Assembly: GCF_000425225.1 (NCBI RefSeq)
Contig: NZ_AULJ01000043.1
Coordinates: 1 to 48,394 of the forward strand
Reading direction: 5' to 3'
Length of the DNA stretch: 48,394 bases
Source of the DNA: Pontibacillus marinus BH030004 = DSM 16465
Lineage (GTDB): Bacteria; Bacillota; Bacilli; Bacillales; BH030062
The translations under genes and the position numbers were made by a program. Numbering within the stretch: position 1 is the stretch's first letter; each line of letters opens with the position of its first letter. Under the pieces are notes generated by a model. The model made no database searches, was not told where the DNA came from, and saw nothing but the letters and a program-made list of their open reading frames with translations. Shown in pieces: positions 1 through 7,188 of this stretch.

Positions 1-3
1 AAT

Positions 4-39
4 CGGGCGCAATTCTGGAGTAAGGAAAGCCCGTTTTTT
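4..39 (+). terminator. Rho-independent terminator at window edge
   Basis: Arms CGGGC (4-8) and GCCCG (29-33) are followed by six T (34-39). The gene it ends lies outside the window. The loop contains TGGAGTAAGG, which closely resembles the loop of the hairpin at 465-500, so the two belong to one hairpin family. Confidence 0.6.
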
Positions 40-175
40 ATTTATCTTGATATATTATAACCTCTAGGTTTAACTGGATATTTGTATGTTATAAGAATTG
101 AATTAGTTGTGAGAAAATGTACCTATACTAAGGGCTAGTTGAGTTAAAAAGAGAAGTACGAAATGTGGTGATGTT

Positions 176-382
176 ATGAATGATAATTCTTCCTATCAAT
201 GTTGTTTTTGTGATAAGAGGATAATATCAAAAAAACCAGATATTACTTCAATTATAGTAGTATCTAATTGGGATAAGGCTAGTGATACTCAGCAGGAACA
301 ACAAATGTTTTGTCATATGGAATGTTTGAAGAAATCAGTTTCAGACAATTTCCCTTTATATATCGCTGATTTAGAAGATTAA
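176..382 (+). CDS. Small Cys-rich protein, possibly zinc-binding
   Basis: A 68-residue protein of unknown function. It has two cysteine clusters, C9-C10-x-C12 and C46-H47-x-x-C50, an arrangement that could bind one zinc ion; this is inference. The start is ATG 176 behind a weak GGTGAT ribosome site. There is no signal peptide or membrane segment, so it is probably cytosolic. It stands alone and a hairpin element follows it at 442-500. I do not recognise the family. Confidence 0.55.
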   Translation: MNDNSSYQCCFCDKRIISKKPDITSIIVVSNWDKASDTQQEQQMFCHMECLKKSVSDNFPLYIADLED

Positions 383-441
383 AATGTGTGAAAATGAATT
401 TAAACTATTTGGTTAGGGTAAACGTTCATTTTGATAATTAT

Positions 442-500
442 CTTGAATTCAAGTGTTCATGATAAGGGCGCAAATATGGAGTAAAGAGGATTTGCGCCCT
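442..500 (+). repeat. Dispersed element: CTTGAATTCAAG palindrome plus GGCGC hairpin
   Basis: A perfect 12-base palindrome CTTGAATTCAAG (442-453) is followed by GTTCATGATA and a perfect 11-bp stem, AGGGCGCAAAT (465-475) with ATTTGCGCCCT (490-500). No T tract follows, so it is a weak terminator at best. Related copies are at 1167-1229, 47388-47434 (hairpin half) and 48283-48305 (palindrome half). Confidence 0.6.
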
Positions 501-585
501 ATCTTATTTAGGGGAGAACTATTAATTATATAATTACGTAACAAAAATGGGGAACCTTTAATAACTGTTTCCCAAACGTTGTATG

Positions 586-606
586 TTTGAAATAATTGGT
601 ATTAAA
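586..606 (+). promoter_or_regulatory. Copy 1 of TTTGAAATAATTGG motif
   Basis: TTTGAAATAATTGGTATTAA lies 30 bases upstream of the lipoprotein gene at 636. TTGGTATTAA resembles an extended -10 promoter (TG-n-TATTAA). The same block occurs ahead of four other genes in the window. Confidence 0.55.
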
Positions 607-635
607 GTAGGTTTCTGATTGGTGGATGAGAGAAC

Positions 636-1145
636 ATGAGAAAAGGTGTTTACATAATAATTTTGCTTTTATTGATGATGGGCTGCTCCTTAAACGATGA
701 ACAAGAAACCTTGAAAAGTGAAATTAAGAATTCGTTTCCAGAGTCAATTCAAGTACAAAAAATACATCATATAGAAGTAGTAAGAGATGGTGTGCTTGTC
801 TTTTATAGTTCCTTAAATAATGGATTGGATGCGGGGTTCCTTCGTAAAAAATCAAGCAAATGGAAGTGGGTTATGGGGGCAGGTACTGTTAGATTTGGGG
901 AAGAATTCAATTGGATTATTTCTAACGATAAAGAAATCCCCCTTTCCTATGTATATGGTTTTATTAATAATCCTGATATTGAAAAGTTAACTATCGAATC
1001 AACAGAAGAAAAGAAGAAAGTTGCAAAGATCGTAACTCTTCAAAATGGGCAACGTGTATGGTTTGCATTTTATGAATATGGAATTGACGGTAGATTTGAT
1101 TACGTTGGTTTGGGTGAAAATGGGGAGATTGTAAAGGAATATTGA
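636..1145 (+). CDS. Predicted lipoprotein of unknown function
   Basis: A 169-residue lipoprotein. Its signal peptide has a short basic start, a hydrophobic run from residue 5 to 15, and the lipobox M-M-G-C with Cys17 as the lipidation site. The mature part is hydrophilic with alternating beta-like stretches, and no enzymatic motif is visible. It should be anchored on the outer face of the cytoplasmic membrane. It is a single-gene unit between the promoter-like motif at 586 and the hairpin element at 1167-1229. Confidence 0.7.
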   Translation: MRKGVYIIILLLLMMGCSLNDEQETLKSEIKNSFPESIQVQKIHHIEVVRDGVLVFYSSLNNGLDAGFLRKKSSKWKWVMGAGTVRFGEEFNWIISNDKEIPLSYVYGFINNPDIEKLTIESTEEKKKVAKIVTLQNGQRVWFAFYEYGIDGRFDYVGLGENGEIVKEY

Positions 1146-1166
1146 TATGTAAGATTTTTATTTAAT

Positions 1167-1229
1167 CTTGAATTCAAGTATTCCGCACTAGGGTGCAAAC
1201 CTAGAATAAGGTTGTGCCCTTTATTTTTG
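1167..1229 (+). repeat. Dispersed element with terminator hairpin
   Basis: This is a second copy of the CTTGAATTCAAG palindrome (1167-1178). It is followed by an 11-bp stem, AGGGTGCAAAC (1190-1200) with GTTGTGCCCTT (1211-1221), and then a T-rich run. It probably terminates the lipoprotein transcript from 636. Confidence 0.6.
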
Positions 1230-1394
1230 TATTGCTCGTATAATTAGGGGTTAATAAATGTTTTTTTATGTTAAAGTTTTAATTCGATTGTGAAGAAATC
1301 TATTTTGTATAACGAATAGGAATGTTTAAAAAACAACTAGACCTTCCTGGAAAGTTAAAGAGAATATTCTTTGAAAAGTTTGGAGGGAAATTTG

Positions 1395-1868
1395 GTGAAG
1401 AAATTAATTAGTCTTTTCTTCTTTTCATTATTGGTGCTACTCCTCTTAAGCGGTTGTGATTCAAATAATGTAAATAATGATATTTTTAAGTATAAAGGTT
1501 CGTACATAGGAGATAACAATGCAGTTGGAGACATTGTTTCACACTTACCAGGTGGTGACCTCTTACAAGGTTTTGAACTTAAAACTGATACAAGACCTTA
1601 TGGAATGATTTTAATCTATCAAGGAATAAAGGGAGAAAGTTTTGTTAAAGAAAGGGCAATATGCAATGCAACCTTTATTTTTGCTTTGATTCAAAATGTA
1701 GAATGGATTACATTTAAGTTTGAACAACAGGAATATGAATTAACAAAAGAGAATTTACAAGATTGGTATGGTAAGGATTTAAGCGATTTTTCAAGTGAAA
1801 ATGAGCTAAGAGAATTAACGCAAAATTATTTAGGAGATGAAAGTAAAGTAAATCAGTTATTTAACTAA
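1395..1868 (+). CDS. DUF4825-like lipoprotein
   Basis: A 157-residue lipoprotein. I chose GTG 1395 because GGAGGG (1382-1387) lies seven bases upstream and because the protein then begins V-K-K-L, followed by a hydrophobic segment and the lipobox L-S-G-C (Cys21). The mature domain begins Y-K-G-S-Y-I-G-D-N and continues with a conserved-looking L-P-G-G and a T-D-x-x-P-Y-G segment. This resembles DUF4825 domains of Bacillus lipoproteins, whose function is unknown. A strong terminator follows at 1933-1973. Confidence 0.7.
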   Translation: MKKLISLFFFSLLVLLLLSGCDSNNVNNDIFKYKGSYIGDNNAVGDIVSHLPGGDLLQGFELKTDTRPYGMILIYQGIKGESFVKERAICNATFIFALIQNVEWITFKFEQQEYELTKENLQDWYGKDLSDFSSENELRELTQNYLGDESKVNQLFN

Positions 1869-1932
1869 CGTTTGAATTAACTCGGACCATTATACGATCA
1901 AGACAAATAAAAAGTCTGAATGGAAATTTGTA

Positions 1933-1973
1933 GGAGCAGTAACACATGTGAGTGTTACTGCTCCATTTTTTTT
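1933..1973 (+). terminator. Strong rho-independent terminator
   Basis: A 13-bp perfect stem, GGAGCAGTAACAC (1933-1945) with its complement at 1952-1964, has a six-base loop and is followed by T8. It ends the DUF4825-like gene. Confidence 0.85.
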
Positions 1974-2473
1974 GAAAAATAAATAGAGTTTTCCAAATAG
2001 GAGCTATATAGATAAGAGGGTTAATAGTCAGTTTTTAAAAATCCATACTTATCCTATTGTACTAGTCCAAGCGAAAATAGCATCTATGAAATACCTTAAT
2101 AATAGGTCGAAGATTAATGGTATTGATGGGGGTATTTGGGTGATTTCAGGTGCGGGCGCAATATTTTAAAAAGGTTTTGCGCTTTTTTAAATGACTAGAA
2201 TAACTCATCTCTAAATTTTATGGATAATTATGTTAAAATGAAGGGAGCTTTTGGGTAAATGCAAAATGATGGGATGAATGTTGAAGAAGTTTATGTTGCA
2301 TCGAGCGTTAGAAGTGAATTTTCATACATATACTGGACAAAAAATGAAAGAGTTTCACAAATAAGGATATAAAAAAAGATAGGAGAGCCAGAAAGAAATG
2401 CTGTAATAGGAGCAGATTTTATTACTAGCATGTGTTAAATGCAATGAAATTAACTTTTATTTGGGGGGATTTT
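1974..2473 (+). other. 500-base stretch without a convincing gene
   Basis: Apart from the hairpin at 2156-2188, the only candidate is a 37-codon reading frame at 2259-2372. It has AAGGGAG eleven bases upstream and predicts a hydrophilic peptide with no recognisable features. TGTTAAAAT near 2231 could be an extended -10 promoter for it or for the gene at 2474. The stretch reads like decayed sequence. Confidence 0.35.
2156..2188 (+). terminator. Hairpin GCGCAA/TTGCGC with T tract
   Basis: A six-bp stem, GCGCAA (2156-2161) with TTGCGC (2177-2182), is followed by T6. No gene is evident directly upstream, so it may mark a deleted or decayed gene. It is similar in arms to the other GGCGC hairpins. 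Confidence 0.5.
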
Positions 2474-3805
2474 TTGAAGAATAATATAAAGAAAAATAGA
2501 AATCCAATATTTTGGGTGATTGTTATATTAATATTATTCTTAATATCATGCGACACTCAAAAAAAGACTAAAGTGGCTGAAACGAAAGAAATAACTACTA
2601 CGAAGAAAAACAATTTAGATTTAGAAGAGCAAGAGGGGGAACAGAGCAACAATAATAAATCTTTGGATAAATTTTCAAAAAAATTATCCTTATCTAAAGA
2701 TGATTTCTCTGACCTAGAGTTTTTAAAAGAAACACTTAGTGATAAACGAGTTGTTATGCTTGGGGAAAGCTCTCATGGTGTATCGGAATATAATGCAATG
2801 AAAACTCGATTAATAAAATTTCTTCATCAAGAAATGGGCTATCAAGTTCTTGCATTTGAAAGTCCTATGGCTGATGTGTGGACTGCTCAGCAAACAAGTA
2901 GCCAATACTCATCTAAGGAATTGGTAAGACGTTCACTCTTCGTTGTTTGGCACACAAAGAATGTGGATACTTTGTATGACTATATAAAAGGTTCTCATCA
3001 AAGTGAACCCCCTTTGAATCTAGTTGGTTTTGATATGCAAGCACCAATTGGAGCCTATGGTGTGTATTTTAAAGAGAAGTATAAAGGTACGAACCCTGAA
3101 TTAGCTATGAGTGTTTACGAAAGTGAAATTCAATTTAGAGACTTATATAATAGAGGGGAATTAAATCAAGAGAAAATCAATTCCCTTATAAAAGGTTATA
3201 AAAAGATTGAGGAAATGTTACCCGATGCGCAAAATGAATTGGCGAACTTTGAGGTTCATAAACACTTTATTGAAGATAGAGTCAAAAGTTTAGAAGGTTA
3301 TTATAGTTTACCTAAAGATTCAAACGATCGAAGTATCATCCGCGATAAAATCATGGCAGAAAATTTGGACTGGTTATTATCAGAGTTATATCCTGACCAA
3401 AAGATCATTGTATGGGCACATAATGAACATATTCGTAATAATGTTTCTAATGGTAAGAAAAATGCTTCCATGGGAGAATTACTAGAGCAATCCGGCAAAT
3501 ATTCAACATATACACTTGGCTTATATTTGGTGGACGGTGATCTGGCGAATAATTATGGGGAAATATATAGTGCAAGGGTATTTGACAAGAATAGTTTAGA
3601 AAAACGAATTGCTAAGAGTGGATACCCCATTACATTTTTGGACATCAATGGAGCGACAGAGTTTGAAGAGAATGGATGGCTGAATGATTGGACTACTACT
3701 TATATTGCTGGTAGAAAAATATCGAGTCTAAAACCTGCCAAGAATTATGACGGTGTTATAGTCTTCAATGAAGTGTCACCTCCGGAATATTTAATATTTG
3801 AGTAA
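2474..3805 (+). CDS. Erythromycin-esterase family lipoprotein
   Basis: A 443-residue protein of the erythromycin esterase / succinoglycan-biosynthesis fold family (PF05139). I chose TTG 2474 because a GGGGGGA ribosome site (2463-2469) precedes it and the protein then opens with a basic start, a hydrophobic stretch and the lipobox L-I-S-C (Cys26). Next come a Lys/Glu/Asn-rich linker of about 45 residues and the catalytic-type domain. The domain carries G-E-S-S-H-G (97-102), F-E-S-P, and W-A-H-N-E-H with the conserved His. Characterised Ere enzymes hydrolyse the macrolide lactone, but this membrane-anchored form may act on another substrate. Family membership is firm; macrolide resistance is unproven. 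Confidence 0.8.
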   Translation: MKNNIKKNRNPIFWVIVILILFLISCDTQKKTKVAETKEITTTKKNNLDLEEQEGEQSNNNKSLDKFSKKLSLSKDDFSDLEFLKETLSDKRVVMLGESSHGVSEYNAMKTRLIKFLHQEMGYQVLAFESPMADVWTAQQTSSQYSSKELVRRSLFVVWHTKNVDTLYDYIKGSHQSEPPLNLVGFDMQAPIGAYGVYFKEKYKGTNPELAMSVYESEIQFRDLYNRGELNQEKINSLIKGYKKIEEMLPDAQNELANFEVHKHFIEDRVKSLEGYYSLPKDSNDRSIIRDKIMAENLDWLLSELYPDQKIIVWAHNEHIRNNVSNGKKNASMGELLEQSGKYSTYTLGLYLVDGDLANNYGEIYSARVFDKNSLEKRIAKSGYPITFLDINGATEFEENGWLNDWTTTYIAGRKISSLKPAKNYDGVIVFNEVSPPEYLIFE

Positions 3806-3853
3806 GTAGTTGAATACAACTATTGCTGAGAAGAAAACAATTAGACAATATAA

Positions 3854-4051
3854 ATCATAGATACAAACTATCGAAGAAAAGGAATAGGAAAAATACTAAT
3901 AGAAGAAGTGGAAAGCTGGGCAGAAAAGCAAGGCGCTATTGCAATAACTTTAAACAGTGGAAACCGTTCAGAGAGAGCAGAAGCCCATCAATTCTATTCT
4001 AGTATGGGATATACCTCTAAAAGTATTGGGTTCGGAAAGAAGCTATTGTAA
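3854..4051 (+). pseudogene. C-terminal remnant of a GNAT acetyltransferase
   Basis: Sixty-five codons read as the C-terminal half of a GNAT enzyme: the acetyl-CoA loop N-Y-R-R-K-G-I-G-K, then W-A-E-K-Q-G-A, then a typical end H-Q-F-Y-S-S-M-G-Y followed by F-x-K-K-L. An in-frame TAA (3851-3853) lies directly upstream and no start codon or N-terminal half is present. The gene is therefore a relic truncated at its 5' end. It directly precedes the DUF4269 gene. Confidence 0.75.
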
Positions 4052-4073
4052 AAATACTGGGAGTGACGGCACT

Positions 4074-4610
4074 TTGAATGATTTATTTAAAGAAATGGAA
4101 ACAGGTAATAAAAAACAACAAGAAGCTTATGCTGCAATAAAGAACCTAGATATTTTAAAACATTTAAAGAGTTACACTCCTGTGTTATGTGGAACACTGC
4201 CGATCGGTATAGATATCACGAGTTCGGATTTAGACATCATAATGGAAGTACATGACTTCAATCTCTTTGAAGAAAAAGTGAAAGCTCTATATTCTAATAA
4301 GAAAAATTTTAAAGTGAAAAGAATAACAATAAGAGGAAGGGAAGTAGTTAAGTCAAATTTCATATTTAATAACTTCGAGTTTGAACTGTTTGGGCAATCT
4401 ACCCCTGTACATAAACAAAATGCGTATCTCCATATGATCATAGAACATAATTTGATGGAGAATGACCCCAGTTTAAAGGAGGAAGTGATAAAACTAAAAA
4501 AACAAGGCTACAAGACTGAACCAGCTTTTTGTAAGGTTTTAAACATTACCGGAGATTCCTATTCTGGTCTTATACAATTTGGTGTGAAGCAAGGAATTAT
4601 AACAGATTAA
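4074..4610 (+). CDS. DUF4269 nucleotidyltransferase-like protein
   Basis: A 178-residue protein resembling the DUF4269 family. The segment G-T-L-P-I-G-I-D-I-x-x-S-D-L-D-I matches a nucleotidyltransferase-fold active-site strand with paired acidic residues. The start is TTG 4074, with GGGAG (4059-4063) ten bases upstream. An upstream ATG at 3957 in the same frame would run through the acetyltransferase relic and is unlikely. The substrate is unknown. The protein is probably cytosolic. Confidence 0.75.
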   Translation: MNDLFKEMETGNKKQQEAYAAIKNLDILKHLKSYTPVLCGTLPIGIDITSSDLDIIMEVHDFNLFEEKVKALYSNKKNFKVKRITIRGREVVKSNFIFNNFEFELFGQSTPVHKQNAYLHMIIEHNLMENDPSLKEEVIKLKKQGYKTEPAFCKVLNITGDSYSGLIQFGVKQGIITD

Positions 4611-4688
4611 TTTTGTTAAAATTTGATTTAGATTGAAATGTTCTCAAGTTACTGTTACAGAAATGTTAAATAAGGAATGAGGTTCAAA

Positions 4689-5519
4689 ATGATTTGTGAA
4701 CTTGATAAAGATGAGTTCTATAAATGTAAAAAGTTAATAAATCAAGAAGGTCATTTGGAAGTTAAGGCAGTAATAGAAGGACGCAACCCTGGTCGAATTT
4801 TTGTAGATAATAATATATCACCTAGTACAGGAATGATTTGGTTAGGTAATAATGATGGTTTTTTCTTTATTGGAAATGAAGAGAATGAGGTATTTAATAA
4901 TCATATAAATGATTTTATTGATAAGGTGATTTTTCCAGAATTAAAGAATTTGCGATCAAAGAATTTTATAGCAATTGGTAATCATTCAAAATGGGATAAG
5001 ACCTTAGAAATTATCTTTAAAAATCACCAAATAACAAAATTGAATCAAAATGTTTATACTCTAGAAAATGGTGATTATAAAGGTAATACTGAACCTTCGA
5101 TTGAACATGACTATAAAGTAAAAGTAATTAATAAAGCTCTTTTTAAGAATGAAAATAATACTCTAGAAAACATTGGGTTCCTACGCACGAAAATATCAGA
5201 ATTCTGGTCTTCTCCCGATCATTTTTTTCAAAAGGGAATTGGTTATTGTATAGTCTATCAAAATAGAATAGTGAGTTTATGTTTTTCGGCATTTGTAGCC
5301 GGAAATGTTCATGGTTTAGACATAGAAACAATCGAGGCTCACCAAGGGAATAAATTAGGTCAAAAAGTAGGCCACTATGTGGTAAAAGATTGTTTGAGTA
5401 GCGGTATGGTTCCATACTGGGATTTTATGGATAATAACAAGCCTTCCAATATAGTTGCTAAAAAGATAGGGTTAGAAAAGTATTTTAATTATTCCGTGTA
5501 TCTTTTTCCAATTGATTAA
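4689..5519 (+). CDS. GNAT acetyltransferase of the ZmaR-like family
   Basis: A 276-residue protein resembling the GNAT_acetyltran family (PF12746), which includes the zwittermicin A resistance enzyme. The N-terminal half is a variable lobe. The C-terminal half has C-I-V-Y-Q-N-R-I-V-S as a beta strand, then D-I-E-T-I-E-A-H-Q-G-N-K-L-G as the acetyl-CoA loop region, and a final P-Y-W-D-x-x-x-x-N-x-x-S segment. I prefer ATG 4689, with GAGG six bases upstream, over ATG 4677, whose ribosome site is too close. The acceptor substrate cannot be read from sequence. Confidence 0.75.
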   Translation: MICELDKDEFYKCKKLINQEGHLEVKAVIEGRNPGRIFVDNNISPSTGMIWLGNNDGFFFIGNEENEVFNNHINDFIDKVIFPELKNLRSKNFIAIGNHSKWDKTLEIIFKNHQITKLNQNVYTLENGDYKGNTEPSIEHDYKVKVINKALFKNENNTLENIGFLRTKISEFWSSPDHFFQKGIGYCIVYQNRIVSLCFSAFVAGNVHGLDIETIEAHQGNKLGQKVGHYVVKDCLSSGMVPYWDFMDNNKPSNIVAKKIGLEKYFNYSVYLFPID

Positions 5520-5600
5520 ATCAACATCATTAACCAATTGGTAGAAAGCTATCTCAATTAGTCCCTGACTTTACTTTCTAGTTACCGTATAAATATAGAA

Positions 5601-5633
5601 ATTCCACTGACAGATAACGTTAGTGGAATTTTT
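5601..5633 (+). terminator. Terminator after GNAT gene
   Basis: ATTCCACT (5601-5608) pairs with AGTGGAAT (5622-5629) and is followed by a T-rich run (TTTTTATATTT). Confidence 0.7.
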
Positions 5634-5781
5634 ATATTTCTTTAAAGGACCCCGTTCTAAAAGTATATCGGGGGTTCTAAGATTCTAACTCCAGCACACA
5701 GGCAACCAGACTGATGTTTATCCCATAGTTTTACTAATCAAAGCCTTTTTCATTTACTTTACACAATCGACCATGATTTAT

Positions 5782-5806
5782 GTTTTAACCTCAAGGGAAA
5801 GGGATA
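5782..5806 (+). promoter_or_regulatory. Sigma-B-type promoter for csbB operon
   Basis: GTTTTA (5782-5787), a 13-base spacer and GGGATA (5801-5806) fit the sigma-B consensus GTTTAA, 12-14 bases, GGGTAT. The predicted transcript would start near 5813, about 64 bases before the csbB ATG. In B. subtilis csbB is known as a sigma-B-controlled gene, so the match is where it is expected. Confidence 0.7.
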
Positions 5807-5876
5807 AAGTAACGTGAGGTAATGGAACGCTCTTCATCTATTCTCTTAACTACATAATAAATTGGAGCGATGACAT

Positions 5877-6833
5877 ATGTATGGGAAGCTCATTTCTTTT
5901 ATTCTTCCTTCATTTAACGAAGAAGAAAATATTCCACTAATTTTTGAATCAGTTCACCAAGATACTTCACATCTTTACTACGAATATGAATTCATTTTTA
6001 TTGATGATGGGAGCTCAGATCAAACGTTAGCTGCCATACAAGATCTTGCAAATGAACATCAGCATGTGAAATATATCTCGTTTACTAGAAATTTTGGAAA
6101 AGAAGCTGCTTTGTTAGCAGGTTTACAGAAAGCTAGAGGAGATGCAGTCATTGTTTTAGATGCTGATATGCAGCATCCGAGCTACCTTATTCCAGAGATG
6201 CTTGAAGGGTATGAAGAGGGCTATGACCAGGTGGTTGCCTGTCGTAATCGTGATGGGGAATCAACTACAAGAAAAACGCTTTCAACATTGTATTATAAAT
6301 TTGTAAATAAACTTGTCGATGTGAAATTGAAAAACGGTGTTGGAGATTTTCGATTACTTAGCCGAAGTGTTGTGAATGATATTTTGAAATTAAGTGAAGG
6401 AAATCGATTTTCAAAAGGCTTGTTTTCCTGGGTAGGGTATGAAGAAAAGATCATTCATTATGATAACATATCGCGTAATGCAGGGGATTCGAAGTGGTCG
6501 TTTGGAAAATTATTAAACTATGCGATTGATGGGTTAGTATCTTTTAATACAAAACCCCTTCGAATTTGTTTATACGTAGGACTTCTTATATTAATGCTGT
6601 CGTTAAGTTACATTACGTTCATATTTGTTGAGATTATAAGAAACGGAATCGAGGTGCCAGGCTACTTTAGTGTGATCTCTTCCATTCTCTTTCTTGGTGG
6701 AGTCCAGTTGGTCAGTTTAGGCGTAATTGGAGAATATATAGGTCGTATTTATAATGAAGTAAAAGGTCGCCCTCACTATCTAATAAAGGAAACGAATGTA
6801 CATGAATCTCAAAATCAAATCACTCAACAATGA
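5877..6833 (+). CDS. csbB: Undecaprenyl-phosphate glycosyltransferase CsbB
   Basis: A 318-residue family 2 glycosyltransferase. The GT-A catalytic part holds I-D-D-G-S-S-D (42-48) and the metal-binding D-A-D-M-Q-H-P (95-101). Two C-terminal membrane helices lie at about 228-253 and 262-290. CsbB-type enzymes load a sugar, in B. subtilis GlcNAc, onto undecaprenyl phosphate at the inner face of the membrane. The next gene overlaps its end and the third gene is a YfhO-type transferase, which is the order expected of the three-part lipoteichoic acid glycosylation system. The start is ATG 5877 with GGAG nine bases upstream. A sigma-B-like promoter lies at 5782. Confidence 0.88.
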   Translation: MYGKLISFILPSFNEEENIPLIFESVHQDTSHLYYEYEFIFIDDGSSDQTLAAIQDLANEHQHVKYISFTRNFGKEAALLAGLQKARGDAVIVLDADMQHPSYLIPEMLEGYEEGYDQVVACRNRDGESTTRKTLSTLYYKFVNKLVDVKLKNGVGDFRLLSRSVVNDILKLSEGNRFSKGLFSWVGYEEKIIHYDNISRNAGDSKWSFGKLLNYAIDGLVSFNTKPLRICLYVGLLILMLSLSYITFIFVEIIRNGIEVPGYFSVISSILFLGGVQLVSLGVIGEYIGRIYNEVKGRPHYLIKETNVHESQNQITQQ

Positions 6834-7188
6834 ATTAACTCGATTTATACTTGTCGGGGGCATTAACACAGTTAATTATTATATTGTGTTTTTGTTCCTT
6901 CATAATGTAATAGACCTACATTATATGGTCTCCCATATTACTGGCTTTTTAGTAAGCTATGTTATTTCTTTTTTTCTAAATACCTATTTTACGTACAAGG
7001 TAAAGCCAACTTTATCTAAATTTTTAAAATTCCCATTAACACAAGTCGTAAATATATCAACCTCCTCATTACTTTCAATCGTATTTGTGGAAGGGTTGCG
7101 AATAAATAGTAATGTTGCACCGATCATCGCTGTATTTTTTACCGTTCCCATTACATTTATCGTAACTAGTAAAATATTAAAACAATAA
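6796..7188 (+). CDS. gtcA: GtrA-family flippase-like protein GtcA
   Basis: A 130-residue protein of the GtrA/GtcA family with four membrane helices and the typical opening F-I-L-V-G-G-I-N-T-V-N-Y. Family members are thought to move undecaprenyl-phosphate-sugar to the outer membrane face. It overlaps csbB by 38 bases and its stop overlaps the start of yfhO by one base (TAATG), so translation is probably coupled. ATG 6796, or ATG 6802, lies behind AAAGGA. Known work in Listeria and B. subtilis places GtcA between CsbB and YfhO in lipoteichoic acid glycosylation. Confidence 0.85.
   Translation: MYMNLKIKSLNNELTRFILVGGINTVNYYIVFLFLHNVIDLHYMVSHITGFLVSYVISFFLNTYFTYKVKPTLSKFLKFPLTQVVNISTSSLLSIVFVEGLRINSNVAPIIAVFFTVPITFIVTSKILKQ

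Noticed and set aside
2259-2372. 37-codon frame with AAGGGAG upstream
   Set aside because: Spacing is long, composition uninformative, and the surrounding sequence looks decayed; listed only as a possibility.
3957-4073. Upstream extension of the DUF4269 gene from ATG 3957
   Set aside because: It has no ribosome site and reads through the acetyltransferase relic in another frame; TTG 4074 fits the family length.
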